DNA from: Prevotellaceae bacterium | GTDB lineage: Bacteria; Bacteroidota; Bacteroidia; Bacteroidales; UBA932 | Direction of reading: 5' to 3' | NCBI GenBank assembly: GCA_031257455.1 | Contig: JAIROQ010000052.1 | Location: 1 to 12,528 of the forward strand | Length of the DNA stretch: 12,528 nt | Part shown: positions 7,338 to 12,528 of the stretch, in pieces | How the letters are laid out: every line of letters starts with the position of its first letter | Position numbering within the stretch: position 1 is the stretch's first letter | Translations under genes and position numbers: made by a program | The notes under the pieces: model-generated | The model's input: only the letters and a program-made list of their open reading frames with translations | Databases searched by the model: none | What the model was told of the DNA's origin: nothing

Positions 7338-8233
7338 AAAAATTTATAAAATCCTACGCCGCCATTGTTATTACGATGTCGCTCTTTGGCCTGTCATTCG
7401 TATGGTCGGAGCAGTTATTGACTTTCCGGCATTTCCCGCCGCAGAGTTTGACCTTGTTCCGGTTGTTTTTCTCCGCCCTGCTGTTACTCGTATTTCTGGT
7501 TGCCGTCAAACGTTTTCAACTGCCGAAGCGGCGCGACCTTAAATGGTTTTTCCTGCTGGCGCTGTTCGAACCGTTTATTTATTTCATCGGCGAAACCAAC
7601 GGCCTGCGCATTACGCAATCGCCATCGCTGGGGTCTATTATCATTGCGACTATTCCGCTGTTTACCATGATTGCCTGTTTTATTTTTTACGGGGAACGTT
7701 CTACATGGATGAATATTGCCGGCATGTTGATGACCTTACCGGGCGTGGTGTTGGTGATGTTCAACAATGATTTGAGCTTGCAGGCGCCGCTGTCCGGGAT
7801 TTTCCTGTTCTTTCTGGCGGCTATGGCTACGGCCGGTTATGCCGTGGTGGTACGGAAACTTTCGGCCTATTCGCCGTTTACTATCGTCACTTTTCAAGGA
7901 TTTATAGGCACGCTTTATTTTCTTCCGCTGTCGCTGGGTTTTGAACGGCAGGCATTGGCAGCTGTCCGGTGGGACTTCGATACGCTTTATCCGCTGGCCA
8001 TGCTGACGGTGTTTGTATCGGCGTTGGCATTTGTACTGTTTGTTTATTCCGTGAAACAAATCGGCGTGGCCTATTCCAATATGTTCACCGCATTCGTGCC
8101 GGTAGTGGCCACGCTCACGGCCGTACTGACCGGCCGCGAAACAATAGCCGGGCATCAGGTAGCCGGAATGGCGGTCGTTATTTTTGGCGTAATTCTCTCC
8201 CAGTGGACAGTAGGCAGACGCAGTTTTCAGTAG
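7334..8233 (+). CDS. DMT superfamily transporter (EamA family)
   Basis: A 299-residue inner-membrane protein with ten hydrophobic segments by eye (about 8-30, 38-58, 71-91, 98-120, 125-143, 153-173, 182-203, 218-240, 246-268, 277-294). This is the two-fold EamA layout. Substrates in this family vary (amino acids, nucleosides, metabolites), and sequence alone does not decide. The start codon overlaps the pyrC stop (ATGA), which suggests translational coupling and a shared transcript. The last codons (GRRSFQ) and the TAG stop are made of the CAGTAGGCAG repeat that fills the following gap, so the C-terminal tail has probably been changed by that repeat. Confidence 0.88.
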   Translation: MKKFIKSYAAIVITMSLFGLSFVWSEQLLTFRHFPPQSLTLFRLFFSALLLLVFLVAVKRFQLPKRRDLKWFFLLALFEPFIYFIGETNGLRITQSPSLGSIIIATIPLFTMIACFIFYGERSTWMNIAGMLMTLPGVVLVMFNNDLSLQAPLSGIFLFFLAAMATAGYAVVVRKLSAYSPFTIVTFQGFIGTLYFLPLSLGFERQALAAVRWDFDTLYPLAMLTVFVSALAFVLFVYSVKQIGVAYSNMFTAFVPVVATLTAVLTGRETIAGHQVAGMAVVIFGVILSQWTVGRRSFQ

Positions 8234-8429
8234 GCAGTTTTCAGTAGGCAGTTGGCAGTCGCAGTTGGCAGTAGGCAGTTGCAGTTGGCAGTCGCAGTTG
8301 GCAATTGACACTAATCATTATATCCATAGTGGCGTCAGCACTGCCTACTGCGACTGCCGACTGTTTACTGCCTACTGCCGACTGTTTACTGCCACTGCCG
8401 ACTGTTTACTGCCACTGCCTACTGCGACT
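8208..8429. repeat. CAGT-rich inverted repeat array between convergent genes
   Basis: The left arm (8208-8303) is built from units such as CAGTAGG, CAGTTGG, CAGTCG and CAGTTTT, with 13 CAGT cores. The right arm (8339-8429) is the same text inverted, with 13 ACTG cores (ACTGCCT, ACTGCCG, ACTGTTT). A ~35 bp spacer lies between. The arms can fold into a long imperfect hairpin. The left arm begins within the EamA gene and the right arm ends within prfA, so the array supplies the end of both reading frames. A role as a two-way terminator is plausible. Confidence 0.85.
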
Positions 8430-9501
8430 CTTTTAGCCGTTCGGCATTTTCGGCAACCTGCAACTGGTCGATGACTTCTTGAATGTCGCCGTCCAAGAAG
8501 ACCGGCAAATTATACATCGTGTAATTAATGCGATGGTCGGTTACGCGGCTTTGCGGATAGTTATAGGTGCGTATTTTTGCTGAACGGTCGCCGGTAGAAA
8601 CCATTGTTTTTCGTTTGTTGGAAATCTCGTTCAGGTATTTTTCATATTCCATATTATACAGGCGTGTGCGCAGTTCCGCCAATGCTTTGTCGAAGTTTTT
8701 CAGTTGCGATTTTTCGTCCTGGCACTGCACTACGATACCTGTCGGGATATGCGTCAAACGAATGGCGGAATAAGTGGTATTCACCGACTGCCCGCCGGGT
8801 CCTGAAGAACAGAAAGTATCTTTGCGGATATCGTTCATATTTAATTCAACATCGAACTCGTCTGCTTCCGGCAATACGGCTACCGAAGCGGCAGAGGTAT
8901 GCACGCGTCCCTGCGTTTCGGTTTGCGGTACGCGCTGCACGCGGTGTACGCCGCTTTCGTATTTCAATACGCCATATACGCCGTTGCCTTTCACTTCGCA
9001 GATAATTTCTTTATAACCGCCCACCGTACCTTCGGAGCTGCTGTTTACCTCCATTTTCCAACCTTTCTTTTCCGCGAATTTTACATACATGCGGAATAAC
9101 TCGCCGGCGAAAATGGATGCTTCATCGCCGCCGGCGCCGGCACGGATTTCAAGGATGGCATTCTTGCTGTCCTGCGGGTCGGCGGGAATGAGCAGGAGCT
9201 TTATCTTTTCTTCCATTTGCGGAATGGACGCTTCCAGTAAATCCACTTCTTCTTTTGCCATCTCGCGCAATTCCGCATCTTTCTCGGTAGCAAGAATAGT
9301 TTTCGCGCTTGTCCAGTCGGCCAATGCTTTTTTATACGTGGAAGTAATCGCTACAATCGGTTCCAGTTCGCGGTATTCCTTGTTCAGCGACACATAGCGT
9401 TTCATGTCGGACAATGCATCAGGCTCGCCCAATTGTGCGCCGATAGTTTCAAACTTCCGTGTTAAGCCTTCCAGTTTGGTCAGGATATTATTTTCATCCA
9501 T
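8419..9501 (-). CDS. prfA: Peptide chain release factor 1
   Basis: A 360-residue class I release factor that ends translation at UAA and UAG. The codon-reading site has the RF1-type PxT tripeptide (PQT at 192-194, where E. coli has PAT) rather than the SPF of RF2. The catalytic GGQ is at 236-238 in SSGPGGQSVNTT. The coiled N-terminal domain (about 1-105) and the central QRVPQTETQGRVHTSA block are intact, and the length is normal. It has its own -7 box and a short leader. The last three codons and the stop (ESQ, TAG) lie in the CAGT-rich repeat. Because RF1 reads TAG, the gene ends on a codon its own product recognises; this is noted only as a detail. Confidence 0.96.
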   Translation of the reverse strand: MDENNILTKLEGLTRKFETIGAQLGEPDALSDMKRYVSLNKEYRELEPIVAITSTYKKALADWTSAKTILATEKDAELREMAKEEVDLLEASIPQMEEKIKLLLIPADPQDSKNAILEIRAGAGGDEASIFAGELFRMYVKFAEKKGWKMEVNSSSEGTVGGYKEIICEVKGNGVYGVLKYESGVHRVQRVPQTETQGRVHTSAASVAVLPEADEFDVELNMNDIRKDTFCSSGPGGQSVNTTYSAIRLTHIPTGIVVQCQDEKSQLKNFDKALAELRTRLYNMEYEKYLNEISNKRKTMVSTGDRSAKIRTYNYPQSRVTDHRINYTMYNLPVFLDGDIQEVIDQLQVAENAERLKESQ

Positions 9502-9516
9502 ATTTCAAATTTTGTG

Positions 9517-9524
9517 CAAAAGTA
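9517..9524 (-). promoter_or_regulatory. prfA -7 box TACTTTTG
   Basis: On the minus strand TACTTTTG is followed by CAC, an exact TAnnTTTG match, 15 bases before the prfA ATG. The -33 position has only a weak TTTC. The short leader supports the start MDENNILTKL. Confidence 0.65.
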
Positions 9525-9563
9525 CATAAAAAAGTTGAGTTGAAAGGAGGAATTAAGGATTTG

Positions 9564-9618
9564 CGATACTCGACTTCTCGATATTCGATATTCGATATCC
9601 GACTTTTCGATTCGCGAC
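9564..9618. repeat. TCGATATT-type low-complexity repeat upstream of prfA
   Basis: The stretch repeats CGATATT and CGACTT(C/T)TCG units, including three close CGATAT(T/C) copies, with partly palindromic content. It lies upstream of the prfA promoter and downstream of the tolC stop. No gene is seen in it. Confidence 0.6.
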
Positions 9619-9624
9619 AAGCGC

Positions 9625-9668
9625 AGTGGCGCAAGCCCAATTAGTCACATTAGCACATTAGCACATTA
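9625..9668. repeat. Composite repeat, left copy (3' of tolC)
   Basis: AGTGGCGCAAGCCCAATT (9625-9642) is followed by CACATTAG units (9646-9653, 9654-9661, partial 9662-9668). The same text occurs inverted upstream of tolC at 11110-11179, with a ~32 bp insertion in that copy. Confidence 0.7.
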
Positions 9669-9683
9669 AAAAATCCCTCAATC

Positions 9684-11012
9684 CTATTCGGCCATGACCA
9701 GTTCGCCGCCCAGGATGCGGAGGTTGATTTCGGAGAGTTTGGCCTGGTACATGGCATTGAATTTGCGGTCTACCGCTTCCAGGTAGTTTTTCTGGTATTC
9801 CCGGAACTCTATTCCGGAGAGGTTGCCCAGTTTGTAGCGCGACATGGCGGCATCCAATGTCTGGAAGGCTGTTTCGACCGCTTCGGTTTCAAAATTTATC
9901 ATCAGCAGGTTTCGCTCATAGGTGTTGTACAGCAATGCCAGCTCGCTCATCACGCTGTTTTCGATTTGCCGATAATTCAGTTCGCTGCCTTTGACTTCCA
10001 GTTGGGCGTTCTTTATCCGGCGGTGGACGTCGAAACCGCTGAACAGCGTCCACGAGAGGGAAAAACCCCAGTTAAAACCGTTGGAACGGTTGTAGGTAAT
10101 AGCCGCCGAAGGCGTGTCGGCAAAAGTATAATTATAACCCGTATTAAAATCGATGGTCGGGTATCGCGCCGCCCTTGCAATTTTCAAATCCAGTTCCGTC
10201 ATGCGCTTGCCGAGGCGGGCGGTTATCAGGGAACTGTTGTAATCAAGGGTGCGCGCCGACAGTTGTTCCCTGTCCATTTTGGACAGCAGGGTGATGCTGT
10301 CGCTTACATAATCAAGCGTATTCAATGGTATATTCATTAACGTATTCAGCCGGATGTAGGCATTTTGCAATACTTCTTCCTGTGTAACGAGGGTCGAACT
10401 GTCGGCATTCAGGTCTATTTTCGCCTGCCGCAAATCCAGGCCCGAAGACGAACCGAGCGTGTACATTTCCATCGCCTGCTGGTAACGCTCCTGCGACAGC
10501 ATCAGCGAATACTGCGCGGCGCTCAGGCGGTTTTTCAACACTATTATATTATAGTATTCGTAACACACTTGCGCAATCAGGTTTTCGAGCGATATTTTCA
10601 CTTCCTGCCCGCTCACGCTCAACGCCTCTTTCTGGCGGTTATAGGTGGCAAACATCGACAGCCCGTCGAACAGACGCCAGTTGAGCGATACGCCGGCATT
10701 CAGGTTATTCGCCCTGGCGTCTATAGTTGTTTCTTCCGGACTGGACGCCAGTGTGCGCGTGCTGGTACTGTGTGTTTGGTTTTGCGTGCCGCTGGCCGTT
10801 ACATTCGGCAAAAAAGGTTTGTAGGTAACATTATTTTCCGCAATGGCTTGCCGGTTGTGGGCAATTTTAACGGAATAATTACTTTCCACCGCCTGCCGGA
10901 TACAGTCATACAGCAGCCATGGCTGCTGCCCCCGGAGCGGGAGAACGGAAAGAATGAGAAGAAAAAAACTCCCCAGTCGAAAGAAGCATGTAGAGATTGT
11001 TAATTTCGCCAT
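9684..11012 (-). CDS. TolC family outer-membrane efflux protein
   Basis: A 442-residue outer-membrane channel component of the TolC/OEP type. It would form the outer exit for an efflux pump or a type I secretion system. An N-terminal signal peptide is clear (basic start, hydrophobic FFLLILSVL, likely cut after LRG near residue 27). Two OEP repeats follow, with long helical segments and OEP-like stretches such as LNAGVSLNWRLFDG and FNWGFSLSWTLFSGFD that mark the beta-strand parts. The frame is open to an ATG at 11069, but that overlaps the -7 box at 11067-11074, so MAKLTIST at 11012 is chosen. No membrane-fusion or pump gene lies beside it here, so it is a stand-alone gene whose partners are encoded elsewhere. 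Confidence 0.9.
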   Translation of the reverse strand: MAKLTISTCFFRLGSFFLLILSVLPLRGQQPWLLYDCIRQAVESNYSVKIAHNRQAIAENNVTYKPFLPNVTASGTQNQTHSTSTRTLASSPEETTIDARANNLNAGVSLNWRLFDGLSMFATYNRQKEALSVSGQEVKISLENLIAQVCYEYYNIIVLKNRLSAAQYSLMLSQERYQQAMEMYTLGSSSGLDLRQAKIDLNADSSTLVTQEEVLQNAYIRLNTLMNIPLNTLDYVSDSITLLSKMDREQLSARTLDYNSSLITARLGKRMTELDLKIARAARYPTIDFNTGYNYTFADTPSAAITYNRSNGFNWGFSLSWTLFSGFDVHRRIKNAQLEVKGSELNYRQIENSVMSELALLYNTYERNLLMINFETEAVETAFQTLDAAMSRYKLGNLSGIEFREYQKNYLEAVDRKFNAMYQAKLSEINLRILGGELVMAE

Positions 11013-11066
11013 CTTTTTATAAAAATTAGTAAGTTGAAATGCGGGGTATAACATAATTACACAGTG

Positions 11067-11074
11067 CAAATATA
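11067..11074 (-). promoter_or_regulatory. tolC -7 box TATATTTG
   Basis: On the minus strand TATATTTG is followed by CAC, an exact TAnnTTTG match. It lies 54 bases before the chosen start at 11012. No clear -33 TTTG is seen. Confidence 0.6.
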
Positions 11075-11109
11075 CAAAAAAGTTTTCCTCTACCGGCGTT
11101 AAAAGCTGA

Positions 11110-11179
11110 TGTGCTAATGTGACTAATTGATTTGGAGATTTGGAAATGTGGAAATGTGATTAATTGGGCTGGCGCCACT
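11110..11179. repeat. Composite repeat, right copy (5' of tolC)
   Basis: TGTGCTAATGTGACTAATTG (11110-11129) and AATTGGGCTGGCGCCACT (11162-11179) correspond, inverted, to 9625-9657. A ~32 bp stretch of TTTGGA/AATGTGGA units sits between them. The following CCACTAACCACTAATCACTAATTATA is similar in style to the spacer of the CAGT array (CACTAATCATTATA near 8308-8321). Confidence 0.7.
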
Positions 11180-11208
11180 AACCACTAATCACTAATTATA
11201 ATTTTGCA

Positions 11209-11237
11209 TTGTAATTCAAAAAAGAGTTGTATCTTTG
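11209..11237 (+). promoter_or_regulatory. Plus-strand promoter facing the AT-rich gene pair
   Basis: TTG (11209-11211), an 18-base gap, and TATCTTTG (11230-11237, followed by CAA) match the Bacteroidota pattern. Transcription would start near 11244. No convincing protein gene follows on the plus strand before the hairpin terminator at 11275-11306. It may make a short RNA or be the remnant of a gene displaced by the AT-rich module. Confidence 0.55.
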
Positions 11238-11243
11238 CAAACG

Positions 11244-11310
11244 AGTTCATTTCTCATTTGAGAAAAGGAAATCGAAAAACGCAAACCCTGAAGTTCTGCG
11301 TTTTTTGCTT
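11244..11310 (+). ncRNA. Possible ~60 nt RNA between a promoter and a terminator
   Basis: Between the -7 box at 11230-11237 and the terminator at 11275-11306 there is room for one short transcript. It would contain a small stem-loop, TTTCTC-ATTT-GAGAAA (about 11250-11265), then the terminator hairpin. It ends just short of the 3' end of the opposing nuclease-like gene (stop at 11313). No known RNA family is recognised. The call rests on position and signals only. Confidence 0.25.
11275..11306 (+). terminator. Hairpin terminator
   Basis: AAAAACGCA (11275-11283) pairs with TGCGTTTTT (11297-11305) around a 13-base loop. On plus it is followed by TTTTTT-GC-TTTTTT, a strong U-tract. On minus the tract is only five T, so it works better for plus-strand transcripts, though it may also end the minus-strand pair that stops at 11313. 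Confidence 0.6.
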
Positions 11311-11312
11311 TT

Positions 11313-11513
11313 TTACACCATATTGCTTAATCTCCTTCTGTACTTTTTCATTATCTTTTCACGCGCTTTATCTTTTCCTGCAAGATAGTATGCGGTCAGC
11401 AAATAATATTCGTTTTTCTTATGCATCGGCTCTAAAACAATGACATAAAATTCATCGTGGTCGTAAATGTACGTTCTTATTCCGTTGGGCTCTGCAACCG
11501 AAAACACAAACAT
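11313..11513 (-). CDS. C-terminal fragment of the split nuclease-like gene
   Basis: A 66-residue frame opening at an ATG six codons after the TAA, in the same phase as the 95-residue frame. It holds the predicted beta-sheet and a lysine/arginine-rich tail. No promoter is seen before it, so expression would need re-initiation or readthrough. Confidence 0.45.
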   Translation of the reverse strand: MFVFSVAEPNGIRTYIYDHDEFYVIVLEPMHKKNEYYLLTAYYLAGKDKAREKIMKKYRRRLSNMV

Positions 11514-11531
11514 ATTGTTCTTTTTGTTTTC

Positions 11532-11819
11532 TTAAATATGATGCTTAATCCAGTGTAAGCGCACGGAACGAGCCATATCAAACGCTCGTCTGTTTGTTGT
11601 CTTATCAGTAATCACAGTTGTAAGGTGTGTAAAAAGCCGTTCCATTGAATCCTGTCCTTCGGCAGGCGTTGGGTTTATCTGTTTTGTTTGAAATTTAAAA
11701 TTCGGATTGTTTGTAATATCACGGTCAAACACTCTCTGCAAAGATTGTTTGCGCTGAAATTCATTCATCGAAACAATATCCAATAACTGATTATATCTTT
11801 TGAGCACATTTAGCGGCAT
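11532..11819 (-). CDS. N-terminal fragment of the split nuclease-like gene
   Basis: A 95-residue frame starting one base after the DUF3800 stop and ending at the in-frame TAA. It is mostly helical, with charged segments (NEFQRKQSLQRVFDRD) and an R/H-rich end. On its own it would lack the strand-rich half. Confidence 0.5.
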   Translation of the reverse strand: MPLNVLKRYNQLLDIVSMNEFQRKQSLQRVFDRDITNNPNFKFQTKQINPTPAEGQDSMERLFTHLTTVITDKTTNRRAFDMARSVRLHWIKHHI

Positions 11820-11820
11820 C

Positions 11821-12492
11821 TTATTTCAATTCAATAAAAAATAGGTTTAACTTGTTATTATAATTGGTTCTTCCTAAATCAGGCATTTCGGAGCGTCTTT
11901 TTATTTTCTCAATAATTTGCATTTTCGCAATGTTTTTATGTGCATCGTCATTAATATTATAAGAAATTGCGCCCATTAAAAAATCAGCCAACTGCATCAA
12001 TAAAGCTTCGTGAGAACGAATATTTTGGACATTGCGGAAAACCCCCAATTTAGTATTTAGTATTTCGCGTAACTTGCGAACTTTACAAGCGCTTAAAGTG
12101 TCTTTAATATCAAGGTAGACATTGTAATTATAAAACGGATTAATATTATAATGCAATAACCGATAGTACATTTTGTAATAAAAATCATCGTAGGTTTGCG
12201 AAAAAACATCATTGTTAATTTTTGATTTTTCAACACCAAGGATACGAAATTTAAGGTCCGTGTCAAAAAAATAATCAACCAAGTCCAAATAGAAGCGGAG
12301 TTTTGAGTGTGAAACTTTTGTCCATTTTATTTCTGCATAAAAATGGTGTTCTTTTTTCAGCTCGTCAATTCGCTTGCTGTGTCTTTCTACTTGCGGATAA
12401 GCGCAACTGACCGACCCTAAAAACATAAATTTTTTGTGGTCGTTTTCCAAATGGCAACTTTCATCGCAATATATGTTGAATGTTTTATCCAT
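11821..12492 (-). CDS. DUF3800 domain protein
   Basis: A 223-residue protein of the DUF3800 family, thought to have an RNase H-like fold. Conserved acidic positions are visible: D10-E11 in IYCDES, E54 in the EIKW motif (54-57), D128 in YLDIKD, E162 and D170 in QLADFLMGA. All candidate metal-binding residues appear to be kept, so it may be an active nuclease. No substrate is established for the family, which is common on mobile elements and in variable regions. Base composition is clearly AT-rich (poly-Lys/Asn/Tyr/Ile usage) compared with argS or pyrC, which suggests transfer. It is followed after one base by the split nuclease-like gene. A weak -7-like sequence (TTATTTTG, one mismatch, 12504-12511 minus) lies just upstream; the window ends 36 bases before the start, so an upstream gene cannot be excluded. 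Confidence 0.82.
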   Translation of the reverse strand: MDKTFNIYCDESCHLENDHKKFMFLGSVSCAYPQVERHSKRIDELKKEHHFYAEIKWTKVSHSKLRFYLDLVDYFFDTDLKFRILGVEKSKINNDVFSQTYDDFYYKMYYRLLHYNINPFYNYNVYLDIKDTLSACKVRKLREILNTKLGVFRNVQNIRSHEALLMQLADFLMGAISYNINDDAHKNIAKMQIIEKIKRRSEMPDLGRTNYNNKLNLFFIELK

Positions 12493-12528
12493 AAATTAAT
12501 TTTCAAAATAATAGGGCATGCTTTTATA

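Larger units (their letters stand above)
11313..11819 (-). pseudogene. Nuclease-like gene (BECR/RelE-barnase type?) split by an in-frame TAA
   Basis: Two adjacent frames (11532-11819, 95 residues; 11313-11513, 66 residues) are in the same phase. They are separated only by TAA at 11532-11534 and six codons (E-N-K-K-N-N). Read through, they give one ~168-residue protein. The first part is helical and ends with ARSVRLHWIKHH; the second is strand-rich (MFVFSVAEPNGIRTYIYD, EFYVIVLEP, YYLLTAYYL) with a basic tail (KYRRRL). This layout, helices with R/H then a sheet ending in a TAY-type motif, resembles BECR-fold RNase toxins, but no family is certain. ATG follows the DUF3800 stop by one base, so both share a transcript. 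Simple explanations are a nonsense mutation or a sequencing error. Re-initiation at the ATG 18 bases after the stop is possible. Confidence 0.6.

Noticed and set aside
8208..8429. CRISPR array
   Set aside because: The repeats are 6-10 bases with no regular spacers of constant length, and no cas genes are present.
11013..11069. Longer N-terminus for the TolC protein
   Set aside because: It overlaps the -7 box at 11067-11074, and a normal signal peptide begins at 11012.
11204..11443. 79-codon plus-strand frame over the promoter and terminator
   Set aside because: It starts before the promoter, runs through the hairpin terminator and overlaps the opposing gene; composition looks non-coding.
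11532..11534. Recoded stop (TAA read as an amino acid)
   Set aside because: Known alternative codes in Bacteroidota phages recode TAG or TGA, not TAA, and TAA is used as a normal stop here (for example DUF3800).

Overview
The window looks like chromosomal DNA from a member of the Bacteroidota, most likely Bacteroidales or a close relative. Almost every transcription unit is preceded by the Bacteroidota-type -7 box TAnnTTTG (TACTTTTG, TACCTTTG, TATATTTG, TATCTTTG). Shine-Dalgarno sequences are largely missing, and the ArgRS and RF1 sequences have a Bacteroidota character. The core is of roughly balanced base composition. The last ~1.2 kb is clearly AT-rich (about one-third G+C on sampled lines) and reads like acquired DNA.

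Layout. Positions 1-65 are a perfect pentanucleotide microsatellite (TGTGC x13), followed by a minus-strand promoter that points out of the window. At 250-2784 (minus) lies an apparent two-gene redox operon: a Tat-exported DUF362 protein, then a membrane polyferredoxin that joins a NapH-like half to a NapG/MauM-like half. A ~306 bp element with inverted termini (2860-3165) separates it from the plus-strand block 3252-8233: argS, a dolichyl/polyprenyl-phosphate mannosyltransferase-like GT2 enzyme, pyrC (dihydroorotase) and a DMT/EamA transporter that overlaps pyrC by ATGA. prfA (RF1) runs convergently at 8419-9501, and a stand-alone tolC-type outer-membrane efflux gene lies at 9684-11012 (minus). 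The AT-rich end holds a minus-strand pair: a DUF3800 gene and, one base downstream, a ~168-codon gene interrupted by an in-frame TAA. The latter is tentatively a BECR/RelE-barnase-like nuclease. A plus-strand promoter and a nearby hairpin terminator face this pair and could make a ~60 nt RNA.

How the genes relate. Most of the core is housekeeping: translation (argS, prfA), pyrimidine synthesis (pyrC), lipid-linked sugar donor synthesis (GT2), and export (EamA, TolC). The DUF362/polyferredoxin pair suggests electron transfer across or at the outer face of the inner membrane.

The most unusual general property is that several of the gaps between genes hold a different short repeat or palindrome: a MITE-like element, heptamer and octamer tandem repeats, a 20-bp perfect palindrome, a CAGT-rich inverted array that supplies the stop codons of two convergent genes, a TCGATATT tract, and a composite repeat flanking tolC in inverted orientation. 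The best candidate for an undescribed system is the DUF3800 + split nuclease-like module with its facing short transcript. Its function is inference only.
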